Assembly (NCBI GenBank): GCA_965601455.1
Contig: OZ271831.1
Coordinates: 2,232,001 to 2,296,000 of the forward strand
DNA from: JANQEU01 sp965601455
Lineage (GTDB): Bacteria; Bacteroidota; Bacteroidia; Cytophagales; Cyclobacteriaceae
DNA length: 64,000 nucleotides
Direction: 5' to 3'
Shown one piece after another: positions 27,057-34,721 of this stretch (position 1 is its first letter; each line of letters starts with the position of its first letter). A program made the position numbers and the translations under genes. A model generated the notes under the pieces. It made no database searches, had not been told where the DNA came from, and saw only the letters and a list, made by a program, of their open reading frames with translations.

Positions 27057-27419
27057 ATGAATTACTTGGAAATAGCATTAAAACTAATTGTTGGATTAAG
27101 TATTCTTAATGTTTGGTTATTGCGAGCAAAAAAATCTACACCTTACAGGGGAGGTGAGGCTCAAAACATCAAGGAAGAGTTTGCCACATATGGATTACCA
27201 GATTGGTTTATGATCTTAATTGGGATAGTTAAGGTTGCACTTGCTATTCTTTTAATCGCATCGATCTATTATCCAGGAATTGAATACATTGCAACTTCCG
27301 GTATTGCGGCGTTAATGTTGGGAGCAGTTCTCATGCATGTGAGGATTAAGGACTCTCTTAAGAAAACCTTCCCCGCCTTGCTTTTCCTTGTTCTCTCCAT
27401 CTGTATCTATCTCATTTAA
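27057..27419 (+). CDS. DoxX-family membrane protein (1)
   Basis: 120 residues with four hydrophobic helices. The DoxX-like features are the first helix with ALKLIVGLSILNVWLL, a basic loop (RAKKSTPYRGG), the middle GIVKVALAILLIASIYYPG, and the closing loop HVRIKDSLKKTFPALL. The related protein encoded convergently at 27464-27811 has the equivalent loop VRIKIKDSFRESLPS. DoxX proteins are small quinone-pathway or stress-related membrane proteins with no established activity for this subgroup. A possible -7 element TATCTTTC lies ~30 bases upstream. Confidence 0.75.
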   Translation: MNYLEIALKLIVGLSILNVWLLRAKKSTPYRGGEAQNIKEEFATYGLPDWFMILIGIVKVALAILLIASIYYPGIEYIATSGIAALMLGAVLMHVRIKDSLKKTFPALLFLVLSICIYLI

Positions 27420-27463
27420 ATGGGATGTGGTCCAGATTCTGAGAATTGTCGAATGTTATCCTA

Positions 27464-27811
27464 TTAAATCGATAAGTAGAACTGGTAGCTTAGGTAGACA
27501 TTTAAGATCATAAAGAAAAAACTTGGTAGAGATTCCCTAAAGCTATCCTTGATTTTTATTCTAACACCGAATCCGAGCAACATAAGGATTGACAAACCAG
27601 CAGCGGCCATTACACCAATATTGGCGTGATATATTCCTATCAAAATGCCTATTGCACCAAGAAGTTGCAGAATTCCCGTTAGTATCCTTTTTTCATCTGT
27701 TAATCCAAAACGATGAAACTCTTTCACCAATTTGTTTGAAAACAAACAACTAAATCCATAATACGAAAAAGCCAGAGCAATCGTAATCGCGAGTACAGCA
27801 TTAAACGTCAT
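27464..27811 (-). CDS. DoxX-family membrane protein (2)
   Basis: 115 residues and four membrane helices, start MTFNAVLAITIALAFSYYG, then the typical DoxX segment EFHRFGLTDEKRILTGILQ followed by LLGAIGILIGIYHANIG. The loop IKIKDSFRESLPS matches the loop of the convergent DoxX gene next door, so the two are distant paralogs facing each other with a 44-base gap. It may share transcripts with the alpha/beta-hydrolase upstream (27933-28835, same strand, 121-base gap). Function is unknown; four-helix DoxX/SURF4-like topology is the only safe statement. Confidence 0.72.
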   Translation of the reverse strand: MTFNAVLAITIALAFSYYGFSCLFSNKLVKEFHRFGLTDEKRILTGILQLLGAIGILIGIYHANIGVMAAAGLSILMLLGFGVRIKIKDSFRESLPSFFFMILNVYLSYQFYLSI

Positions 27812-27932
27812 AGTAAATTAACATCCTGTTGTCGTGATTTGGTTCAGCGTAAAACCATGTTCAATCGCTACATGAGTACCTGTTTGGTCATGACATATTT
27901 TCGGAGTTGCAATACCATACACACGTCTATTA

Positions 27933-28835
27933 TTACTTAGAAATATTGCTTAAAAATCTTGCTGCTTCCTTAAGGTTTTCCCGGAACTCAAAAAACACTA
28001 CGGTAAAGTGATCCTGGCCTTCCTTTGCCAACAGGCGAGAATTTGAGATTTGTTGATCAAGGTATGTGGCTTCAGAAAAGGGAATTAGTTCATCTTCTGT
28101 TCCGTGAATAATCAAGGCTGGGCATTGAACGGAAGAAAGATCAACCTTCCAGGGTGAAGTGAATTGTGAAAAATCATTTTCTTCTCCAGCTATAACCTCT
28201 TCCAAGGGAAAAAAAGCCGTTTGTAAGTATTCCAGCGCTACAACCGCTTCTTCCTCCTCAAACTCACCACTTAATGATGAATAGGCGGACCATCGACCAA
28301 ATTCGGAACCCATGATTATGTCTTGAATGAAAGGAGTTGATGGTTGATCGAATGAACGCCCTGAAGACGCCAATACCACCAAACCCGTACATTTTTCCGG
28401 AAATAACGAGGCAAACATTAAAGCCGAGGGTCCACCTCCAGAGAATCCGATGATAGACGCTGAATCTACACTCAGCGATTCAAGGAGTTCCGCATAAAGA
28501 GCTGATTGTGCAGGGATAGTCTCACCTGAGGAGAGGGGTGTACGAAAATATCCGGGTCGTGAAGGTGAAATCACGGTAAATCCTTCCTTGACTAAAGCAT
28601 CAGCCATAAATGTACGATAGCTGCCTGGTGTACCATGTACCAACAAAACATATTGATCAGAGTTACCTTGTATCATATACTCCACAGATCCCAGGGATGT
28701 TTGAACAACCCGGCTTTCACCGGGGAGCATATCTATCACTTCCTCAATTCGCGATTGATAATTTGAGTACTGGATAATGATAAAAAGTAATATAACGACC
28801 AATAGTCCTAGAAGTATACGGTTGATCCATTTCAT
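27933..28835 (-). CDS. Membrane-anchored alpha/beta-hydrolase
   Basis: 300 residues, with an N-terminal anchor helix (MKWINRILLGLLVVILLFII) and then an alpha/beta-hydrolase fold. Landmarks are HGTPG (67-71; oxyanion hole), the nucleophile elbow G130-F-S132-G-G-G, D in HGTEDELIPF, and H in EGQDHFTVVF, so the full Ser-Asp-His triad is present. A cap region of ~60 residues lies between strands 6 and 7. The substrate is unknown (ester, lipid or peptide). It diverges from the PadR-permease operon, whose dyads at 28922-28980 lie 87-145 bases upstream of this ATG. Confidence 0.8.
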   Translation of the reverse strand: MKWINRILLGLLVVILLFIIIQYSNYQSRIEEVIDMLPGESRVVQTSLGSVEYMIQGNSDQYVLLVHGTPGSYRTFMADALVKEGFTVISPSRPGYFRTPLSSGETIPAQSALYAELLESLSVDSASIIGFSGGGPSALMFASLFPEKCTGLVVLASSGRSFDQPSTPFIQDIIMGSEFGRWSAYSSLSGEFEEEEAVVALEYLQTAFFPLEEVIAGEENDFSQFTSPWKVDLSSVQCPALIIHGTEDELIPFSEATYLDQQISNSRLLAKEGQDHFTVVFFEFRENLKEAARFLSNISK

Positions 28836-28921
28836 AACTCATTGATTATAATACTGTTAGAAGATACAAATTATAGTGTAATCACCCAATTGACACAAAA
28901 GCTTTCACACTCCCTATACTA

Positions 28922-28940
28922 AATACTATTTCGTAGTATT
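28922..28940. promoter_or_regulatory. Candidate PadR operator, upstream copy
   Basis: Perfect dyad AATACTA-TTTCG-TAGTATT. A second copy, with one base changed in the spacer only, lies at 28962-28980, so the centres are 40 bases apart. Between them sits TACATTCG (28953-28960), a one-mismatch version of the TAnnTTTG promoter element. Confidence 0.75.
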
Positions 28941-28961
28941 CATTTTCTTTCATACATTCGC

Positions 28962-28980
28962 AATACTATTTTGTAGTATT
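28962..28980. promoter_or_regulatory. Candidate PadR operator, start-proximal copy
   Basis: Perfect dyad AATACTA-TTTTG-TAGTATT that ends on the base before the PadR ATG at 28981. Binding here would block transcription or translation start. Paired with the identical-arm dyad at 28922-28940, this is strong evidence for autoregulation of the PadR-permease operon. Confidence 0.75.
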
Positions 28981-29313
28981 ATGAAAGATAATCGACTTGG
29001 TGAGTTTGAAGAGGTAGTGCTTCTTACCGTAGGAATTTTACATGGAGACGCGTACAGTGTGACAATAAAAGATGACATGGAGGAACGCCTCAGTAGAACG
29101 GTAAGTATTGGCGCATTGCAGGTTACTCTCAGACGGCTTGAAAAAAAAGGCTTCCTTTCTTCACATCATGGGGAAACGGAAGAATCACGTGGTGGTCGTC
29201 CTAAATTATTTTTCGAATTGACGAGTTTCGGGAAACAGTCAATTGTACAAATGCGGGAGGAACGAAATAAGCTCTGGAATGCTCTGCCTCAAGTTATATT
29301 CGATCTGAAATGA
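28981..29313 (+). CDS. PadR-family transcriptional repressor
   Basis: 110-residue winged-helix protein with the PadR N-terminal domain: LGEFEEVVLLTVGILHGDAY (helix 1), SIGALQVTLRRLEKKGFL (recognition helix and wing start) and the wing ESRGGRPKLFFELT. PadR proteins repress efflux or membrane-stress genes and release DNA upon ligand binding. It overlaps the permease gene by four bases (ATGA), so regulator and permease are translationally coupled. Two perfect dyads sit at its promoter and immediately before its ATG, fitting autorepression. It is short, lacking a long C-terminal dimerisation helix, as in PadR-s2 types. Confidence 0.88.
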   Translation: MKDNRLGEFEEVVLLTVGILHGDAYSVTIKDDMEERLSRTVSIGALQVTLRRLEKKGFLSSHHGETEESRGGRPKLFFELTSFGKQSIVQMREERNKLWNALPQVIFDLK

Positions 29314-31913
29314 GCGGGGTAAGGTATATTCCTCCTCGTTTGGGAAGGGCTTTCCTCAGATTCTTCTGTAATAAGGATTTTCTTATTGACATTGAAGGAG
29401 ACTTATGGCAATTCTATTGCAGAAGGGCAAAGGAGAAAGGAAAGCGGTATGCCGACCTTCTTTTCTATCGGGATGTGCTTTTGCTCTTCAGACCGGGTAT
29501 TATAAGGCCCATTATGACCAGTCAAAAACTCAAATCAAATAAAATGGAATTATTCAAACACAGCTTTAAAATAAGCGCAAGAAGCTTTCTAAGATATAAG
29601 GGCTCTTTTTTAATCAATTTGCTAGGTCTCTCTACAGGTTTGGCTTGTGTATTAATGATCTACCTCTGGATTAATAGTGAGTTGGCCACTGATCAGTATC
29701 ATGTTAAAAAGGACCGGTTATACCAGATGTTAGAAAATGTCGATCAGGGAGGTGGACTCATTACACGAGTGACCTCTCCAGGACCAATGGCCATTGGGTT
29801 GATGGAGGACTTTCCTGAAATAGAACGAGCGGTTACCGTAACGTGGCCAATGAATTTCACATTAAGCGCGGGGGATCAAAATTTTAAATCCAAAGGAGTA
29901 TATGCCCGGAACGGATACTTTGACTTATTTACTTTCAATTTTCTCGAGGGAAATTCTGCCACAGTCCTCGAAGAAATGAAAAGCATTGTCATTTCCAGGA
30001 AGCTCGCCGAGAATTTATTTGGGACTTCAACCGGCGTTGTGGGTCAGCTACTCACGCTTCAACAGAAGGAATCCTACCAGGTTACTGGAATTTTTGATGA
30101 TATCCCGAAGGAAGCATCATTAAAAATTGATTTTGTTATTCCGTTTTCAAATTTCTGGGATGAGCACGAATGGGTTCGAACTTGGTACAATACTGCACCA
30201 AGAACATTCGTGCTTTTGAAGGAAGATGCTGATGTTACAGACTTAAATGAAAAGCTATTTGATTACGTTCGTGAAAAAACAGAGGGTAATGCCGATCATC
30301 GGTCACCTTTTTTAGCTAAATACGCCGATCGATACCTCTATGGGAAATATGAGGAAGGCAAACTTTCGGGTGGTAGGATTGACTATCTATGGCTATTTGG
30401 GGCCATCGCATTGTTTATTCTCGTTATCGCCTGCATAAACTTCATGAACCTGGCTACAGCCCGTGCATCGAGAAAGATGAAGGAAGTTGGGGTAAAGAAG
30501 ACAGTAGGTGCCAATAGGGGAGCACTCATATTTCAATATCTGACAGAGTCTTATCTGATCACATCAATATCATTATTGGCGGCCTTAACTCTGGTGGTGT
30601 TATGTCTACCGCAATTCAATGACATTGCCGGTAAGGAATTGAACCTGTTTGATGATAAGAACATCATATGGGGTTCTCTTATCATCTTGATTGTCACAGG
30701 TTTACTAGCTGGCAGTTACCCGGCCTTTTACTTGTCTTCGTTTACTCCAATCAAGGTACTAAGAGGAAAGCTTCAAGGGTCAATCGGAGAAAACTGGATC
30801 AGAAAAGGATTGGTTACTTTTCAATTCTCTCTGTCCACCATGTTGATTGTAGCAGTCATTGTCGTTTATGGACAGATCATGTTTACCCAAGATCAACATT
30901 TGGGTTATGACAAAGAGAATGTAGTGGTAGTCAATATAGAAGGTGCATTAACCGATAGTTTGACTTTCCTGTCATTTGTTCGATCGGTAAATGATCTTCA
31001 AGGTGTCACCCTGGCCACTGGTGGTGATCATTCTATGATCGGACACAATGGAGGTACTTACGGTATAAACTGGCCTGGAAAGGATCCTGACGATCGAACC
31101 GAATTCGAGAACATGGTGGTTTCAGACAGATTCATTGAGGTCCTGAAAATTGGTTTGTCTGAGGGTCGCTTTTTTGACGCCCAGCTAACATCTGATTATG
31201 ACAAGATTATATTCAATGAAGCAGCGATCGCTTACATGGGTTTGGAAGATCCAGTTGGAAAAAATGTTGAATTATGGGGCCGAAAAAGACAGATTGTCGG
31301 AGTGGTTAAAGATTTCAACTTCGAGTCTCTACACGAAAGGGTTAAGCCTATTTTTATGGTTCTTGCTTCTGAGTATACCGATTATCTCTATGTAAAGGTA
31401 AACGGTGATGCCACCCAATCAACCCTTACGGAAATTGATGAATTACATCAGAAAGCTAATCCTGGATTTGCACTGGAGTATCATTTTCTCGAACAAGATT
31501 ATCAGAACCAATACACTGCAGAACAGAGGGTATCAGTGTTATCAGGCTATTTTGCCATCATTGCAATTATCATCTCATGCCTGGGGTTATTGGGATTGGC
31601 GTCATTTACCATCGAAGTGAGATCAAAAGAAATCGGAATTAAAAAAATTCTTGGTGCCTCTGAGTTCATGGTGATTTCTCAGCTTACTTATAACCTGGTA
31701 AAGTCTACCCTTGTATCTGTCATTATCGGATTGCCATTGAGCTACTACTTTTTGGAAAATTGGCTGCAAGGTTTTGCTTATCGAATGGAGTTATCCTGGT
31801 GGATTTTCGGCCTTGGAGGGGCATTAATGATCATTATTTCAATTTTGACGGTAGTCTTCCAGACAGCTTCGGCGTGGCGAATCAATCCGGTTAGTTTGCT
31901 TAGAGATGAGTAA
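29310..31913 (+). CDS. ABC permease with N-terminal prefix domain (PadR module 1)
   Basis: 867 residues. The first ~75 form a cytoplasmic 'permease prefix' helix pair (FLRFFCNKDFLIDIEGDL, then RDVLLLFRPGIIRP). After it comes the duplicated ABC3 architecture: TM, MacB-type periplasmic domain, three TMs, twice. The coupling motifs are KEVGVKKTVGAN and KEIGIKKILGAS. It overlaps the PadR gene by four bases. A separate ATPase would be needed and none is nearby. The prefix domain is found in Bacteroidota permeases paired with PadR genes and may contact the regulator or the ATPase; that is inference. Substrate unknown. Confidence 0.9.
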   Translation: MSGVRYIPPRLGRAFLRFFCNKDFLIDIEGDLWQFYCRRAKEKGKRYADLLFYRDVLLLFRPGIIRPIMTSQKLKSNKMELFKHSFKISARSFLRYKGSFLINLLGLSTGLACVLMIYLWINSELATDQYHVKKDRLYQMLENVDQGGGLITRVTSPGPMAIGLMEDFPEIERAVTVTWPMNFTLSAGDQNFKSKGVYARNGYFDLFTFNFLEGNSATVLEEMKSIVISRKLAENLFGTSTGVVGQLLTLQQKESYQVTGIFDDIPKEASLKIDFVIPFSNFWDEHEWVRTWYNTAPRTFVLLKEDADVTDLNEKLFDYVREKTEGNADHRSPFLAKYADRYLYGKYEEGKLSGGRIDYLWLFGAIALFILVIACINFMNLATARASRKMKEVGVKKTVGANRGALIFQYLTESYLITSISLLAALTLVVLCLPQFNDIAGKELNLFDDKNIIWGSLIILIVTGLLAGSYPAFYLSSFTPIKVLRGKLQGSIGENWIRKGLVTFQFSLSTMLIVAVIVVYGQIMFTQDQHLGYDKENVVVVNIEGALTDSLTFLSFVRSVNDLQGVTLATGGDHSMIGHNGGTYGINWPGKDPDDRTEFENMVVSDRFIEVLKIGLSEGRFFDAQLTSDYDKIIFNEAAIAYMGLEDPVGKNVELWGRKRQIVGVVKDFNFESLHERVKPIFMVLASEYTDYLYVKVNGDATQSTLTEIDELHQKANPGFALEYHFLEQDYQNQYTAEQRVSVLSGYFAIIAIIISCLGLLGLASFTIEVRSKEIGIKKILGASEFMVISQLTYNLVKSTLVSVIIGLPLSYYFLENWLQGFAYRMELSWWIFGLGGALMIIISILTVVFQTASAWRINPVSLLRDE

Positions 31914-32056
31914 AACTTTTGGAAGATCTAACCAGAAAAGGGTTTATGTATCCCAATTGGATCAGTTATCGCGATCTAGTTGTGATTAGAGATATCTGTG
32001 ATTTAATTAAAATGTAAACTCTTTCACAGAACGGATACTGATGGTAGTTTTGGGCC

Positions 32057-34261
32057 ATGTCTTCGGAACTCTATAAAAACGGATTTGGTAGTCTCAAAAA
32101 GTACTGGAAGGATGACCTGATTTCCGGATTTCTGGTTTCACTAATTGCTTTACCTCTTTGTCTTGGAATAGCAGTGGCTTCGGGTGTGCCCCCAATGTCG
32201 GGACTGATCACCGCCATTATTGGAGGATTGTTCATGTCAAGAGTTGCAGGGTCATTTGTAACAATAAGTGGTCCGGCTGCTGGTCTAATTGTCGTCAATC
32301 TTGCGGCAGTGGAGTCATTGGGACAGGGAGACTTGTTGGCCGGCTATAAATATGCATTAGCCGCTTTTCTGGTGGCAGGAATAATTCAAATGATTTTGGG
32401 GTTTCTGAAGGTTGGGAAATTTGGAGACTTTTTCCCTTCCGCCGCCGTGCATGGGATGCTTGCTGCCATTGGTGTCATCATTATAGTAAAACAATTATTC
32501 GTTGCGCTGGATTATACACCTGAACCTGGAAACGGCCACGGCATACTAGGATCCATTATGCAGATTCCTGATGCATTTATTCACATGAACCCGGAGATTG
32601 CTTTCATCGCACTCATTAGTATTTTTATTTTGGTTGTTCACCCCCGAATAAAGTTTAAACCTGTGAAACTAATACCCGCTCCCATGTGGGTTATTATTTG
32701 CTCCATTCCATTCTCCCATATTTTTGATTTGTTTCATGAGCATGACTACAAATTAATTGGACAGGTATATCATTTGGGGCCCAAAAACCTGGTTCACCTC
32801 CCCGAAAAGGTAATCGAGGGAATTGTGCTACCGGATTTCGGGATGGCTTTCACCGGTGTCTTTTGGGTAGCAGTCATCAGTATTGCCTTGGTCGCCAGCC
32901 TGGAGTCTTTGTTAAGTGCGCAAGCTGTTGATACACTGGATCCTTACCATAGAAAGTCAAACCTCAATAAGGATGTTTCTGCAATGGGGGCGGGGAGTGC
33001 ACTTTCCAGTTTAATTGGAGGTTTACCAATGATTTCCGAAATCGTCAGAAGTTCTGCAAATATTGGAAACGGTGGTAAAACTCAATGGGCAAACTTCTTT
33101 CATGGAGGGTTTCTATTGCTGTTTCTGGTACTTGGGAAACCGATTATTGAGCAAATTCCCCTGGCAGCCTTAGCAGCTATGCTAATTCACGTGGGCTTCC
33201 GTTTGGCGTCCCCAACCGAATTCAAGCATGTCTATCAGATTGGAAAAGAACAATTGTTGATTTTCTTAACCACGCTCATTACGGTGCTGGTAACCGACTT
33301 AATTATCGGTGTATTAGCAGGTATCCTAATGCAAGTACTCATTCATCTTTACTACGGGGCTCCCTTAAGATTTCTATTCAAATCCAGGTTTGATTACTCC
33401 AAACACCTTGATGAGGATATCATTTACCTTCAACATTCAGCCATTTTCTCTAACTACATTTCCTTAAAATCTGAAATCGAAAGAAGACGGGAACAAGGAA
33501 AGCTGGTAATCGACTTTACACATGTGAACTTAATTGACCACACCTTTCGAACACACCTTAATGAACTGATAAAAGAATGGGGTAAGGAGGGCAAGCAATT
33601 AATCCTGTCAAATGCAGATCATCTCATACCTGTTTCTGATCATCCGCTTGCTACACAGGTAAGGAAAGACGCTCTTCCAATAATCGAGGATGGTCTAACG
33701 GATCATCAACATCATCTCAAGAAAATAGCCGCCAAAAACGAATGGAAGTTCTTGCCAATGAAGACGATATCCTTTGACAACTTCGTTGGATTCAATTTTG
33801 GAGTCAATAGCAAAATAGTTCATGCTCAGAACGTCATGTCCGGAAAATACGAAGGAGTACGTTTGATTTATTCCGAAATCATCTACGATCAATCGCACGA
33901 TACACTTTCAGCGGATTCGGAGTTATCAGCTCTGATCATCAAGCCACCGACTGCTATTCCCGTTTTTATACTTGAGAAAGAAGGATTCATGGAGAAAGTA
34001 ACTGACCTGGCTACCCGATCAGATATAGATTTTGATTCTCATCCGGTTTTCTCAGACAAGTTTGTACTTAAAGGTCCGGATGAGGATGCCATCAAAGGAT
34101 TTTTCCATCCAGGTATCATCAGAAAGGTAGAAAAATACCCACATTTTCACATGGAAAGTAATGGCGAAGCAATTATTCTCTATCGTTTGGACAAAGCGAA
34201 GGATGACGATTCCATCACTGAATTGGTCCGATTTGGTAAGATTTTGGCATTAATGATATAA
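32057..34261 (+). CDS. SulP anion transporter with STAS-like and extra C-terminal domain
   Basis: 734 residues, longer than usual SulP proteins (~500-570). Residues ~15-440 are the membrane core with family hallmarks DDLISGFLVSLIALPLCLGI, VTISGPAAGLIVVN, and GALSSLIGGLPMISEIVRSS-type helix 8-10 region. A cytoplasmic STAS-like segment follows (~450-540: LVIDFTHVNLIDHTFRTHLN). The last ~178 residues (from 557, IAAKNEWKFLP) are an additional soluble domain with strands YEGVRLIYSEIIYD, PVFILEKEGF and SDKFVLKGPDEDAI, and a conserved-looking N-V-M-S-G-K; it resembles a domain of stand-alone bacterial proteins of unknown function. Sulfate, bicarbonate or another anion could be carried. No carbonic anhydrase gene is adjacent. 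Confidence 0.88.
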   Translation: MSSELYKNGFGSLKKYWKDDLISGFLVSLIALPLCLGIAVASGVPPMSGLITAIIGGLFMSRVAGSFVTISGPAAGLIVVNLAAVESLGQGDLLAGYKYALAAFLVAGIIQMILGFLKVGKFGDFFPSAAVHGMLAAIGVIIIVKQLFVALDYTPEPGNGHGILGSIMQIPDAFIHMNPEIAFIALISIFILVVHPRIKFKPVKLIPAPMWVIICSIPFSHIFDLFHEHDYKLIGQVYHLGPKNLVHLPEKVIEGIVLPDFGMAFTGVFWVAVISIALVASLESLLSAQAVDTLDPYHRKSNLNKDVSAMGAGSALSSLIGGLPMISEIVRSSANIGNGGKTQWANFFHGGFLLLFLVLGKPIIEQIPLAALAAMLIHVGFRLASPTEFKHVYQIGKEQLLIFLTTLITVLVTDLIIGVLAGILMQVLIHLYYGAPLRFLFKSRFDYSKHLDEDIIYLQHSAIFSNYISLKSEIERRREQGKLVIDFTHVNLIDHTFRTHLNELIKEWGKEGKQLILSNADHLIPVSDHPLATQVRKDALPIIEDGLTDHQHHLKKIAAKNEWKFLPMKTISFDNFVGFNFGVNSKIVHAQNVMSGKYEGVRLIYSEIIYDQSHDTLSADSELSALIIKPPTAIPVFILEKEGFMEKVTDLATRSDIDFDSHPVFSDKFVLKGPDEDAIKGFFHPGIIRKVEKYPHFHMESNGEAIILYRLDKAKDDDSITELVRFGKILALMI

Positions 34262-34385
34262 GACTGTCACGTCTGGATTTTCTTCCCCCGTTAGGTTTCT
34301 TCTTCGCTTGGTCCGGTGTACCTGACATACCATATGATTTAATTTCAACAGGATAACCTTTTTGTTATTAACTTCGTTTATACAA

Positions 34386-34721
34386 ATGTTAATTAAATAT
34401 ATGTATAAAATTGGTAGTCTTGAGGAAATGGTCATGTTGCTGGCAGCGGCCGTAAAAGATGAAGCATACGCTGTCTCAATTGCAAATGAGTATAAGAGAC
34501 GCACGAGAAATGATATTTCCATTCCCGCCATACATACTGTCTTGAAGCGATTAGAGGATAAAGGATTATTGAGATCACATGAATCAGCACCCACAAAGGA
34601 GAGAGGTGGTAGAAAAAAACGTATATATACAATCAGTAATGCAGGTTTTCAAGTCATTCATGAATTAAGAAATCAGAGAGAGGAGTTGTGGTCACTGGTT
34701 CCAAAAATGGATATTAAATGA
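34386..34721 (+). CDS. PadR-family transcriptional repressor (module 2)
   Basis: 111 residues from the ATG at 34386 (a TTG 24 bases earlier or an ATG 15 bases later are alternatives). Winged-helix landmarks are IGSLEEMVMLLAAAVKDEAY, SIPAIHTVLKRLEDKGLL and the wing ERGGRKKRIYTIS. It overlaps the permease ATG by four bases. ATTAAC (34367-34372) and GTTAAT (34388-34393) form a loose inverted repeat over its start that could be an operator, but the spacing is large. The gene is preceded by ~120 bases without features after the SulP stop. Confidence 0.85.
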   Translation: MLIKYMYKIGSLEEMVMLLAAAVKDEAYAVSIANEYKRRTRNDISIPAIHTVLKRLEDKGLLRSHESAPTKERGGRKKRIYTISNAGFQVIHELRNQREELWSLVPKMDIK

